Part shown: piece by piece, positions 13,443 through 20,802 of the stretch
Position numbering within the stretch: the stretch's first letter is position 1
How the letters are laid out: the number at the start of each line of letters is the position of its first letter
Origin: a virus
Direction: 5' to 3' (one strand)
Virus record (IMG/VR): IMGVR_UViG_3300044641_003383
Location: 1 to 20,802 of that record
DNA length: 20,802 nt
Made by a program: the position numbers and the translations under genes
Notes under the pieces: generated by a model
Databases searched by the model: none
What the model saw: only the letters and a program-made list of their open reading frames with translations
What the model was told of the DNA's origin: nothing

Positions 13443-15523
13443 TCTACGAACTTTTTTTAGAGGGTCAGCTGGCTGATATTCGTCAGGACTTAGGGATGCA
13501 GTTAAGCTATAATATTGACGATGTTAATAAGTACGGAAGCAGGGATACATCATTCAGCAAAACAATAGTTTTGCCCGGCACGGCAAAAAACAACAGGCTG
13601 CTGGGGTTTGTGGGTGAGCTTGGGAGTAATAACCTTTATGCACCCGGTGCCGCTAATATAGATGCTAATTTCAACGTGGCGCAAACCACGAAGGCGGAGT
13701 TAAGAGCTAACGGACTTTTGCTTTTAAAGGGCGTTTTTAGGCTTACAGGCATCATTCATGAGAGAGGGCATATTGAGTACGAGGGTAACCTGTTTGGAGA
13801 GCTTGGCGGGTTTATTGCGGCCATTGGTAGGGGTATGATTGAGGATTTGGATTTCAATGCTTATAATCATACGTACACGTGGGACAATATTGTGAACAGT
13901 TGGAATACAATAAACGGGTCAGGATATTATTACCCGCTTATTGATTATGGGACATATAGCAATCAAAAAATAAATTATGATTACAGAACCTTCCGCCCGG
14001 CGTTATATGTGAAAGAGTATATTGATAAGATTTTTGCACTCAGCGGATACACTTATGAAAGCAGTTTTTTTAATAGCGCTTTTTTTAAGAAGTTGATTAT
14101 TCCGGGTAACGCAAAGCAGTTAAAAGGCGAATTTAGTGATTTGTTAAGTGTTCAAAGCCAAATATCAAGAGGATTTTTTAATATAGTAGAAACGCGAGTA
14201 ACGATTGATTTTCCTACTGAATATTTAAAAAGAAGTTTTACAGGAAATGGTGATCCAAATTTTACTTATACAGGATCAAATACAACATTGAATTTAAGGT
14301 ATAGAATAACTGCTATTGGTGTATATGCCATTTTTTATCCAGCGTGTTTTGTGGATATTTATGTTTACAAAAACAATCAATTAATAAGAGGTTATCATTA
14401 TGATAATGGTAATACTAATGGTAATAATAGTTTAGATGAAGTACCATTTTCTATAACTATACAGGAGGATTTTAATATTGCTGCTAATACAAATGATACT
14501 TTTAGATTTGAATTTTTTTATGATGGTGTATATGGAAATAATATAAGTACATTTACTATAGAATATTTTCAAGTAAAATCTATCAATCCAATAACCACCG
14601 ATACTTTATTAAATGAAGATGTATTAATCAAATATGGCATACCAAAAAACATCCTACAAAAGGATTTTTTCACTTGGATCATGAAGATGTTTAATTTATA
14701 CATTACAGAGGATAAGGTAAGGGAAAAACATTTATTGATTGAGCCTTATGTAGATTATTACGATTTATCAGATCCCGAAGATTGGACGTACAAAGTAGCA
14801 AGGGATAAGCCGTGGAATATTAAGCCGATGGGGATGCTTACAGCCAGATTTTATGAATATAAATATAAAGATGACAATGATTTTTATAATGAAAATTTTA
14901 AAAAGAAATTCAATTTACCTTACGGATCAATTTTAGAAGATACGCGTTTTCAATTTGCTAAAGACAAACAAACTTTAGAGGTAGGGTTTTCTCCATCTGT
15001 ATTGGTGGAATATGAAGGGAGAGATAAAATAGTTAGCGCATTGTATAAAAAAACATCAGGTAATTCCGTCGATCAGGAAGAGCGGATGGATACTAATATC
15101 CGCATCATGATGGCAAAGAAAATGACGGGCGTTTCAAGTTGGAGTATTACAAATAACGGATCAGCATTAGGCTCACCATTAACGGCTTATGGCTACGCCG
15201 GACATTTTGATGATCCTAAGAATCCTACAAAGGATATTAATTTCGGGGCGTCTGCTGAGATCTATTTCGATCCGAATGTTTACCCTACTAATAATTTGTT
15301 TAATGACTATTGGAGCGGGTACATTGCAGAGATAGCGGATAAGGATAGTAAATTATTAAGCTGCCACGTTTATTTGAATGATCTGGACATTGCGCAATTA
15401 GATTTTAGCAAACCTGTATTTATTGATGGGGTGTTGTGGCGGATTAATAAGGTTATGGATTACGATGCAACGAGCGGCGAATTAACAAAAGTAGAACTAT
15501 TAAAAGTTATAAATAATGGCTAA
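13439..15523 (+). CDS. Large tail/baseplate structural protein, 694 aa
   Basis: A 694-residue virion protein. The N-terminus contains LSYNIDDVNKYGSRDTSFSK then TIVLPGTAKNNRLLGFVGEL, a pattern recurring in large structural proteins of Bacteroidetes phages, and about residues 380-440 contain DVLIKYGIPKNILQKDFFTW then KMFNLYITEDK, also typical of that group. The C-terminal part is a mixed beta domain ending LWRINKVMDYDATSGELTKVELLKVI. DNA between about 14150 and 14640 is clearly more AT-rich than the rest, as in a swapped domain. A baseplate hub or central tail fibre role is likely but not proven. It ends by overlapping the tape measure gene by eight bases. Confidence 0.68.
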   Translation: MIYELFLEGQLADIRQDLGMQLSYNIDDVNKYGSRDTSFSKTIVLPGTAKNNRLLGFVGELGSNNLYAPGAANIDANFNVAQTTKAELRANGLLLLKGVFRLTGIIHERGHIEYEGNLFGELGGFIAAIGRGMIEDLDFNAYNHTYTWDNIVNSWNTINGSGYYYPLIDYGTYSNQKINYDYRTFRPALYVKEYIDKIFALSGYTYESSFFNSAFFKKLIIPGNAKQLKGEFSDLLSVQSQISRGFFNIVETRVTIDFPTEYLKRSFTGNGDPNFTYTGSNTTLNLRYRITAIGVYAIFYPACFVDIYVYKNNQLIRGYHYDNGNTNGNNSLDEVPFSITIQEDFNIAANTNDTFRFEFFYDGVYGNNISTFTIEYFQVKSINPITTDTLLNEDVLIKYGIPKNILQKDFFTWIMKMFNLYITEDKVREKHLLIEPYVDYYDLSDPEDWTYKVARDKPWNIKPMGMLTARFYEYKYKDDNDFYNENFKKKFNLPYGSILEDTRFQFAKDKQTLEVGFSPSVLVEYEGRDKIVSALYKKTSGNSVDQEERMDTNIRIMMAKKMTGVSSWSITNNGSALGSPLTAYGYAGHFDDPKNPTKDINFGASAEIYFDPNVYPTNNLFNDYWSGYIAEIADKDSKLLSCHVYLNDLDIAQLDFSKPVFIDGVLWRINKVMDYDATSGELTKVELLKVINNG

Positions 15524-17561
15524 GCAGGAGATTCCTATTAAAATTACAGTTGACACAAAAGGCGCAGAGCAGGGTGTTGCTAATTTAAAAGTAACAATCG
15601 AGAATACCGAAAAGGCAGCGAAAGGTGCTGGCGAAGCGGCAAAGAAAAGCGCAGGATTTTTTGGTGGTCTTGGAGGTGCGATTAAGGCTTTGGGTATTGT
15701 ATCGGTTATTGCTGGGGCATTTGGAATATTAAAGGATGCTTTATTTAAGAATCAAAAGGTAGCGGATACGTTTGCAGCGGTTACGGGTACGATTGCATCA
15801 CTCATGACGCAATTGATTGATATTATAGGAGGCGTTATTGATAGAGTTAGTAAAAGCACGAATGGTTTTGATGCGTTGGGTAAAGTTATGAAGGGTCTGC
15901 TTACTCTTGCATTAACGCCTATTAAGGTTGTTTTTTTTGAAATTAAATTAGCTATACAATCTCTTCAACTGGCTTGGGAACAATCTGTTTTTGGAAAGGG
16001 AGATGAAGGTAGAATAAAACAATTGACTGAAGATATAAAGTCAACAACCAATAGTTTAATTGATACTGGGAAAAATGCTTTACAAGCTGGTAAAGACATT
16101 GTTAATAATTTTGGCGAAGCTGCTGCGTCTGTAGGTACTGCAATAAGCGGAATAGTCGAAGAGGGAAGTAAAATAAGTATATCTGGTACTTATAAACAGC
16201 AACAAGCTATTGTAAGTTTGCAAAATACGGCGAGACTTGCAGCTGCTGAATTAGAAGGACTGATTGAAAAATATGATAGGCAGGCGGAGCAACAAAGACA
16301 AATTAGAGATGATGAAACAAAAAGTATCGATGATAGGATAAAGGCAAATAATGAACTTGGCAAAATATTAGAGCAACAAAGGATTGCGCAATTAGCACAG
16401 GCCGCTAAGATTTTACAATCCGCTCAGGCACAATTAGCCGCTGATAAAAATAATCTTGATTTAAGAGAAGCTGAAATAAAAGCTAAAAATAACGTTGCAG
16501 CCGTTGAGGCACAAATAACAGGATTACAATCTGAGCAAAAAGTCAATGCCGTTGGTCTTGCAAAGATTAAAATAGAACTTGGAAAGCAGGAGCAACAGGC
16601 AACAAATCAAAGATTACTGAATGAGCAAAAGGCAACGGCAGAACTTATAAAAAATGAGAATGATAAGTTAGCCGCTAAAAAGAAAATATTTGAAGAAGAA
16701 AGCAAAATAGAGCTTGCAAGGTTGCAGGGTGTTGTTGATGCTGCAAATGTAGGAACCGAAGCACGTATTGCTGCCGAAATAGAATTAGCAAATAAGAAAT
16801 CAGAATTAGCCATACAAGGTCAGGCGTTAGATCGGCAAATACTTGAAACGGGATTAAATACACAGCTTGAGCAAATAAATAAGCAAAAGGAGATTTATCA
16901 GTTAGATTTTGATGCAAGGGCGCAATTCATAGAGCAGGAAAAAATGTTACTTGATCAACAACTTGCGAATAAGTTAATAACCGATCAGCAGTATTTGGAT
17001 GCAAAAATGAATATAACAGCTCAGGAGAATCAGCTTGAGATGGATAAATTGAATCAAAAGAAAGCTATTACAGATCAGATAATAGGATTGTTCGGAGCTG
17101 AAACAGATGTAGGGCGTGCTGCATTGGTTGTAAAGCAGATATTGGCGGCTCAAGAAATGATAATGGAGGCAAAGAAATCTATAACCTTTGCTAAAATTAA
17201 ATTTGCTGAAACTGGTGTCGCAATAAAGGCTGGTTCAGCTAAAACAGCAGCAATAGGGTTTCCGCAAAATATTCCTATGCTTATTGGGTATGGGTTACAG
17301 GCAGCGAGTATTATTATGGCAATAAAGCAGGCTATTTCTGGAATAGGTAAGGCAGCAGGAGGCGGTGTTGATACAGGTGGGATAAGTACAGCAGCTCCTG
17401 TTTCACCAACGCCTTCACCACAGGTGCAAGCCACTCAGGTAAACACGGCGGCGGTGAATCAGATGGGTAACAGAGCCACGAGGGCGTATGTATTAAATAG
17501 CGACATTCAGAACAACGATCAAAGAAACGCGTATATAAACAGGAACGCATCGATAGGATAA
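15516..17561 (+). CDS. Tail tape measure protein
   Basis: Sets tail length and is ejected with the DNA. The 681-residue protein starts AKQEIPIKITVDTKGAEQGV, a standard tape-measure opening, followed by hydrophobic segments around residues 45-75 and 85-150, and a long Gln/Lys/Glu-rich coiled coil from about 230 to 530. A second hydrophobic region at about 580-610 is followed by Pro/Thr-rich sequence. At roughly 0.15 nm per residue this predicts a tail near 100 nm, a siphovirus value. DNA around 15930-16200 is AT-richer. It follows the tail proteins instead of lying directly after a chaperone pair. Confidence 0.88.
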   Translation: MAKQEIPIKITVDTKGAEQGVANLKVTIENTEKAAKGAGEAAKKSAGFFGGLGGAIKALGIVSVIAGAFGILKDALFKNQKVADTFAAVTGTIASLMTQLIDIIGGVIDRVSKSTNGFDALGKVMKGLLTLALTPIKVVFFEIKLAIQSLQLAWEQSVFGKGDEGRIKQLTEDIKSTTNSLIDTGKNALQAGKDIVNNFGEAAASVGTAISGIVEEGSKISISGTYKQQQAIVSLQNTARLAAAELEGLIEKYDRQAEQQRQIRDDETKSIDDRIKANNELGKILEQQRIAQLAQAAKILQSAQAQLAADKNNLDLREAEIKAKNNVAAVEAQITGLQSEQKVNAVGLAKIKIELGKQEQQATNQRLLNEQKATAELIKNENDKLAAKKKIFEEESKIELARLQGVVDAANVGTEARIAAEIELANKKSELAIQGQALDRQILETGLNTQLEQINKQKEIYQLDFDARAQFIEQEKMLLDQQLANKLITDQQYLDAKMNITAQENQLEMDKLNQKKAITDQIIGLFGAETDVGRAALVVKQILAAQEMIMEAKKSITFAKIKFAETGVAIKAGSAKTAAIGFPQNIPMLIGYGLQAASIIMAIKQAISGIGKAAGGGVDTGGISTAAPVSPTPSPQVQATQVNTAAVNQMGNRATRAYVLNSDIQNNDQRNAYINRNASIG

Positions 17562-17577
17562 TATTAAATTTACAAAA

Positions 17578-18501
17578 ATGGAAAAAGGATTACCGGTATA
17601 TAAACTGACAATAAATGAGAATGTAGATAGCACTGTTGAGGTTGACGCGGTGGCGTTAGTGGACGTGCCCGCTATTGGCGTTGGGTTTTATGCTTTCAAT
17701 GAGCAGGAATTTGAAAGCTATACTGATTATCCTAAGCAGGCGAGTGAGAATGCAAAGGTGGCTTTGAGATGGGCTGAGGAAAATGGATGGGGTGATTGCG
17801 GCACGGCGGTAGGTAAGCAAAGAGCAAACCAATTGGCAAACGGTGAAGCGATAAGCCGTGACACGATTGCACGAATGGCAGCCTTTGAAAGGCATAGGCA
17901 AAACTCAGATAAGGAATTAGGCGACGGGTGCGGGCGGCTTATGTGGTTAGCGTGGGGAGGTGATGCGGGTGTTGAATGGGCACAGCGTAAACTTGAGCAA
18001 ATAGATAGGCAAAAGATGCAATCCTTTGCGGTGGTGAATGAAGAGGAGCGTTTTGTAGTTGGTGCGGCAATGATTCCGGACAAACCCATTTTCAGACGCG
18101 ATAAGGATGGAACGGAGTATTATGTTTTCTTTACAAAAGATACGATCCGGACTATTGCGGAAAAGTTTTATCGTAAAGGCTTCCAGAATAACGGGAACGA
18201 AATGCACGACAGCTCAAAGCCTGTGGATATGGTTTTCTTTCAATCGTGGATTGCAGATGAAAGTAAAGGCATACCTAAAATGAAGCAATTTGAAAGCCTC
18301 CCAGACGGCACATGGTTTTTAGGTGCTAAGGTTAATTCAGACGAAGCATGGGCAAAGGTGAAAGACGGTACCTTCAAAGGATTTAGCGTAGAGGGTATGT
18401 TTGATATGATGCCTATCAAAATGTCGATGAAGATGACAGAGGAAGCAGCCGCAAAGGTTGTAATTGATCAGTTAAAAGAACTTTTGCAAAATGTCCACTA
18501 A
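17578..18501 (+). CDS. XkdF-like prohead serine protease
   Basis: Capsid-maturation protease of the XkdF family. After an opening strand VYKLTINENVDSTVEVDAVA comes a separate module (residues about 50-142) with YPKQASENAKVALRWAEENG, then WGDCGTAVGKQRANQLANG, GCGRLMWLAWGGDAGVEWA and no catalytic residue of the protease. The protease core resumes at about 150 with VVGAAMIPDKPIFRRDKDGT. NEMHD (His210) and GFSVEGMF (Ser270) supply the likely catalytic pair. So the module is inserted between strands of the protease domain, as known in other phage prohead proteases. It overlaps the next gene by 11 bases and precedes the scaffold gene. Confidence 0.82.
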   Translation: MEKGLPVYKLTINENVDSTVEVDAVALVDVPAIGVGFYAFNEQEFESYTDYPKQASENAKVALRWAEENGWGDCGTAVGKQRANQLANGEAISRDTIARMAAFERHRQNSDKELGDGCGRLMWLAWGGDAGVEWAQRKLEQIDRQKMQSFAVVNEEERFVVGAAMIPDKPIFRRDKDGTEYYVFFTKDTIRTIAEKFYRKGFQNNGNEMHDSSKPVDMVFFQSWIADESKGIPKMKQFESLPDGTWFLGAKVNSDEAWAKVKDGTFKGFSVEGMFDMMPIKMSMKMTEEAAAKVVIDQLKELLQNVH

Positions 18502-18763
18502 TCTGCAACCCATCCCGCAGGGGCTAATAGGTGCGAAGCCTATTATTGATTTCATTGTTGAAACAGGCGGGGCTATGGAGCCGGGCGATACTGACTACCA
18601 AAATTTAGCTTTTATCTTTGCGCCGTCGGTATTTATTGATGGGCTTTTATTAACTTATGAGGTAAGAACAGATCGGAGGTATGTAAGTTTTAACGGATCC
18701 ACGCAAACGATAACAATAAACGGAGGCGTGAATGAAGGTGAGAACGTACAAATATTTTATTAA
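18491..18763 (+). CDS. Small beta-rich phage protein, 90 aa
   Basis: A 90-residue protein with a beta-rich composition: PIIDFIVETGG, LAFIFAPSVFIDGLLLTYEV, RYVSFNGSTQTITINGGV. There is no signal peptide or metal motif. Its place between the prohead protease and the scaffold-like gene suggests a minor head or decoration protein, but I cannot recognise a family. The ATG lies within the end of the protease gene. Confidence 0.62.
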   Translation: MSTNLQPIPQGLIGAKPIIDFIVETGGAMEPGDTDYQNLAFIFAPSVFIDGLLLTYEVRTDRRYVSFNGSTQTITINGGVNEGENVQIFY

Positions 18764-18787
18764 TCAAACCAAACCAAACAAATGAAA
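18760..18787 (+). repeat. 28-base leader repeat, copy 1
   Basis: Copy one of an exact 28-base direct repeat; the other is at 19077-19104. It spans the last bases before and the first codons of the 96-residue gene, contains the three-fold CAAAC run, and ends at ATGAAA. Both copies place the start codon at the same place within the repeat. Confidence 0.9.
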
Positions 18788-19072
18788 CACAAATTTGAAA
18801 ACGGGTGTATGTGGGAGGGCGGCGGCTTTGAAATAGAAACAAATTATGAGTGTTGTGAAAATGATGGAGGTGAGCCTTGTAAACATTGCCATTCTATTGA
18901 AATAGAAGAAAATAAAACTGTTTACGACAATTCAATTTATTATAAAAAAAAATGGATTTGCCCAAATGTTGTTATTGCTGTAAATGAAGGCGGGTTTAAT
19001 TCGACCGGAGTTTGTCTTGATTGTATAATAGAAGCGGCTCAAAGTTTAGAATTATTAACAACTTCAAAATAA
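18782..19072 (+). CDS. Cysteine-rich small protein, 96 aa
   Basis: A 96-residue protein with eight cysteines: Cys9, Cys24, Cys25, Cys33, Cys36, Cys60, Cys78 and Cys81, including two CxxC pairs (CKHC, CLDC) and a CC pair. Paired cysteines suggest one or two zinc sites. It is acidic overall, with no signal peptide. It lies between two exact copies of a 28-base leader, so it may be a cassette gene. AT-rich inside and isolated from neighbours in function; no family recognised. Confidence 0.62.
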   Translation: MKHKFENGCMWEGGGFEIETNYECCENDGGEPCKHCHSIEIEENKTVYDNSIYYKKKWICPNVVIAVNEGGFNSTGVCLDCIIEAAQSLELLTTSK

Positions 19073-19076
19073 ATAT

Positions 19077-19104
19077 TTAATCAAACCAAACCAAACAAAT
19101 GAAA
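19077..19104 (+). repeat. 28-base leader repeat, copy 2
   Basis: Second exact copy of the 28-base repeat at 18760-18787, preceding the glycosyltransferase gene. The two copies start 317 bases apart with the whole Cys-rich gene between them. Confidence 0.9.
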
Positions 19105-20094
19105 ATTTTAGTATTGACGCAATCCTTTAGCGGTTGCGGTTACCACAGATTGATGCTGCCAGTTTCTTTGATGCCAAAAGAAAAGGCACGAATTACCGAT
19201 GTTTTCCCCGAAGATTTTGATTATGACATAGTGAACATAAATAGGCTATGGCCTAAAGATGATCTTATTGAGCTACGCAAAAAGCATGGGTTTAAATTGG
19301 TAGTTGATGTAGATGACTTCTGGATTTTGGATAATTATCATTTGGACTTTGATACGTACAATAAATACAATGTCGATGGTCGTATTATAAAGCATTTGAA
19401 AGAAGCGGATCTGGTTACGTGTACCCATGAGCGGTTAGCGGAAAGGGTTTATTATCACAACAAAAACGTAGAGATTTTACCTAATGCAATCCCTTACGGT
19501 CAAAACCAATTTACAACGGAGCGCAATGCCTCCGATTTGGTGAGGCTGTTTTGGGCGGGCGGTATATCGCATGAAGAGGATTTAAAGATATTGCGCCCGG
19601 TCACAAAGCGGCTATTGAATAGTGATTTGAAGGATAAAATAAAAATGGTTGTCGGCGGATATTCAGATAGCAATATAACTGAGCAAACGATATGGAGGAA
19701 GATGGTCAGCTACTTTACAGCGGATGCGCTTTTGCCGAATATGGCTTATAGGGGTTTGCCGGTATTTGAGTATTATCAGATGTATTTAGAATCTGATATT
19801 AAATTGATCCCCCTTCGCAAAAGTACATTTAACGGATATAAATCTAACTTAAAGATATTGGAAGCGGCGGGTAAGGGTGTACCAGTTATTGTTTCAAAAG
19901 TGGATCCGTATTTAGGATTCCCGGAAGACGTGGTTTATTATGAGAATTGGGATAAGAATATCCGGGCGCTTGTAGAAGATAAGGATCTAAGGGAGGCAAA
20001 GGGTAGGGCGCTGTTTGAATACTGCAATAAGAATTATAACTTTGATGAAATCAATACCCGCCGAAAAGATTTGTTCAAAAGTTTGTGTTCATAG
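19099..20094 (+). CDS. Glycosyltransferase, GT-B fold, family 4-like
   Basis: A 331-residue GT-B glycosyltransferase. The N-terminal domain shows GCGYHRLMLP (12-21), where phage and bacterial GT4-like enzymes have their acceptor loop, plus LVVDVDDFW (68-75) and VTCTHERLAE (107-116). The C-terminal domain begins FWAGGISHEEDL (151-162) and holds the donor-site motif NGYKSNLKILEAAGKGVPVI near 243-263, an E-x7-E-like arrangement. EILPNAIPYG (125-134) is also typical. It sits between the Cys-rich gene and the scaffold gene inside the structural cluster and is followed by a terminator, so a role in glycosylating a virion protein or a host surface sugar is possible. It is soluble. Confidence 0.82.
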   Translation: MKILVLTQSFSGCGYHRLMLPVSLMPKEKARITDVFPEDFDYDIVNINRLWPKDDLIELRKKHGFKLVVDVDDFWILDNYHLDFDTYNKYNVDGRIIKHLKEADLVTCTHERLAERVYYHNKNVEILPNAIPYGQNQFTTERNASDLVRLFWAGGISHEEDLKILRPVTKRLLNSDLKDKIKMVVGGYSDSNITEQTIWRKMVSYFTADALLPNMAYRGLPVFEYYQMYLESDIKLIPLRKSTFNGYKSNLKILEAAGKGVPVIVSKVDPYLGFPEDVVYYENWDKNIRALVEDKDLREAKGRALFEYCNKNYNFDEINTRRKDLFKSLCS

Positions 20095-20115
20095 TTTAGT
20101 TTAGTGTTTTGATTT

Positions 20116-20144
20116 CCCCCTGCTTTTCAAAGTGGGGGTTTTTT
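20116..20144 (+). terminator. Rho-independent terminator after the glycosyltransferase
   Basis: CCCCC at 20116-20120 and GGGGG at 20134-20138 enclose a 13-base loop in which CTTTT and AAAG can also pair, followed by six T's. It is 21 bases after the glycosyltransferase stop. Confidence 0.75.
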
Positions 20145-20188
20145 ATATCTTATTTATTATCAATCACTTACAAAGCAAAATATCCATA

Positions 20189-20196
20189 AATATTTG
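20189..20196 (+). promoter_or_regulatory. Possible -7 element before the scaffold gene
   Basis: AATATTTG differs from TAnnTTTG only in its first base and lies 18 bases before the ATG at 20215, between the terminator and the scaffold-like gene. A fresh promoter for capsid genes here would make sense, since these need high expression, but the match is imperfect. Confidence 0.35.
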
Positions 20197-20214
20197 TTTT
20201 GGTATGTAATTGAT

Positions 20215-20793
20215 ATGAATCCGATCGAATTATTACAAAAAGTTAAAGCGCTGGTGTTTGAAGATCAAATGCCTGCTGCTCCTGCGGTTGAGCCTGAAGC
20301 TCCTGCAAAGAAAGAATTTGGCGGTTATATGCTTAAGGATGGCACAGAGGTTTACATTGATAAGTTAGAGGTTGGTGGTGTGGTTTCTGTTGAAAAGGAA
20401 ACTATGGCACCCGCTCCTGTTGGCGAGCATGAGCTTGCAGACGGCACCGTTATCGTAGTTGGTGAGGGTGGTGTTATCAGTGAAATCAAACCCGCTGCCG
20501 CTCCTGAAGCTGAAGCGCCTGCCGAAGCTGAAGACATGGGCAAAAAATACGAAGAGAAATTTTCTGCTTACGATGCTAAATTCTCAGCATTAGAAACAGA
20601 AAACGCAAACCTAAAAGCTGCTTTTGCTAAGTCTGAAGACGCTATTAAAGGGCTGTTTGAATTGGTTGAAAAGCTTGTAAAAGAGCCAACAACTGAGCCA
20701 ACTGAGCCTGTAAAAAGCGGTTTCAAATTCGGTAAGCAAACAGACAGCAAAGAAGAGAAATTAAATAATCTTTTTAACCTTTTTAAACAATAA
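20215..20793 (+). CDS. Capsid scaffold-like protein
   Basis: A 192-residue protein likely to be the prohead scaffold or a capsid assembly protein. It begins MNPIELLQKVKALVF, then has a Pro/Ala/Glu-rich linker, two related beta repeats (YMLKDGTEVYIDKLEVGGVV at about 38-57 and HELADGTVIVVGEGGVISEI at 72-91), a second Pro/Ala/Glu linker, a coiled coil at about 108-155, and an amphipathic C-terminal helix (LNNLFNLFKQ) as used by scaffolds to bind capsid. The frame extends upstream to a TTG at 20194; the ATG at 20215 gives a better start. It is followed after six bases by an ATG, probably the major capsid gene. Confidence 0.75.
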   Translation: MNPIELLQKVKALVFEDQMPAAPAVEPEAPAKKEFGGYMLKDGTEVYIDKLEVGGVVSVEKETMAPAPVGEHELADGTVIVVGEGGVISEIKPAAAPEAEAPAEAEDMGKKYEEKFSAYDAKFSALETENANLKAAFAKSEDAIKGLFELVEKLVKEPTTEPTEPVKSGFKFGKQTDSKEEKLNNLFNLFKQ

Positions 20794-20799
20794 ATAGAA

Positions 20800-20802
20800 A
20801 TG
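20800..20802 (+). CDS. Start codon of next gene (expected major capsid protein)
   Basis: The window ends in an ATG six bases after the scaffold stop. By gene order (protease, scaffold, then capsid) the next gene should be the major capsid protein, but no coding sequence is available to confirm it. Confidence 0.4.

Noticed and set aside
17727-18089. 120-codon leftward open frame opposite the prohead protease
   Set aside because: Antisense to a gene with clear catalytic motifs; a shadow frame.
1-20802. Search for CRISPR arrays, tRNA genes, insertion sequences, integrase with att sites, and a reverse transcriptase with variable repeats
   Set aside because: No regularly spaced repeats, cloverleaf-like sequence, transposase, recombinase or reverse transcriptase motif was seen by reading; this is not a substitute for a dedicated search.

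Overview
The window looks like part of the genome of a tailed, siphovirus-like double-stranded DNA phage (free phage or prophage) of a Bacteroidetes host, probably an environmental Sphingobacteria- or Flavobacteria-type bacterium. Grounds: the structural proteins look like families typical of Bacteroidetes phages; a TAnnTTTG-type -7 element stands before the first rightward gene; genes start without recognisable Shine-Dalgarno sequences; and most neighbouring genes are joined by ATGA or TAATG overlaps. I see no integrase, repressor, tRNA, rRNA, CRISPR array or insertion sequence. The host assignment is inference.

Layout. (1) Positions 1-3117, leftward: a DNA-metabolism operon with a RecB-like PD-(D/E)XK exonuclease, two small unknown proteins, an SSB-like protein with an acidic EEDAPF tail, a long intergenic hairpin, two more unknowns, and the N-terminal part of an SF2 helicase running off the left edge. 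(2) Positions 3118-3208: a very AT-rich divergent promoter region. (3) Positions 3209-7550, rightward: a 46-residue basic protein, two AT-rich small ORFs, a primase-polymerase/SF3 helicase, an AT-rich repeat-bearing stretch that could be a replication origin, a small four-Cys protein and a sigma-like HTH regulator. (4) Positions 7547-9295: a two-helix membrane protein, an LpxA-like hexapeptide acyltransferase, a family-2-like glycosyltransferase and two small phage proteins. (5) Positions 9279-17561: small and large terminase, a probable frameshifted tail-assembly chaperone, a gp10-like neck/tail-completion protein, two large tail structural proteins and the tape measure. (6) Positions 17578-20802: an XkdF-like prohead protease, two small proteins, a GT4-like glycosyltransferase, a scaffold-like protein, and the ATG of the next gene, expected to be the major capsid protein.

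How it fits together. The leftward operon and the primase-helicase supply replication and recombination. The sigma-like protein lies just ahead of the late genes and could control them. Terminase, neck, tail and prohead genes build the particle. The acyltransferase and the two glycosyltransferases, placed inside the virion-gene operon, could modify host surface glycans or the particle.

Most notable points: a candidate -1 programmed frameshift at a run of nine T's in the gene after the large terminase, where the -1 frame is open for about 280 bases with no ATG start; an unusual order in which tail genes follow the terminase and precede the protease/scaffold genes with no recognisable portal gene; a 28-base leader duplicated exactly before two consecutive genes, one a glycosyltransferase; and an AGTAGG repeat cluster downstream of the primase. 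Nothing here can be proven to be an undescribed system from sequence alone.
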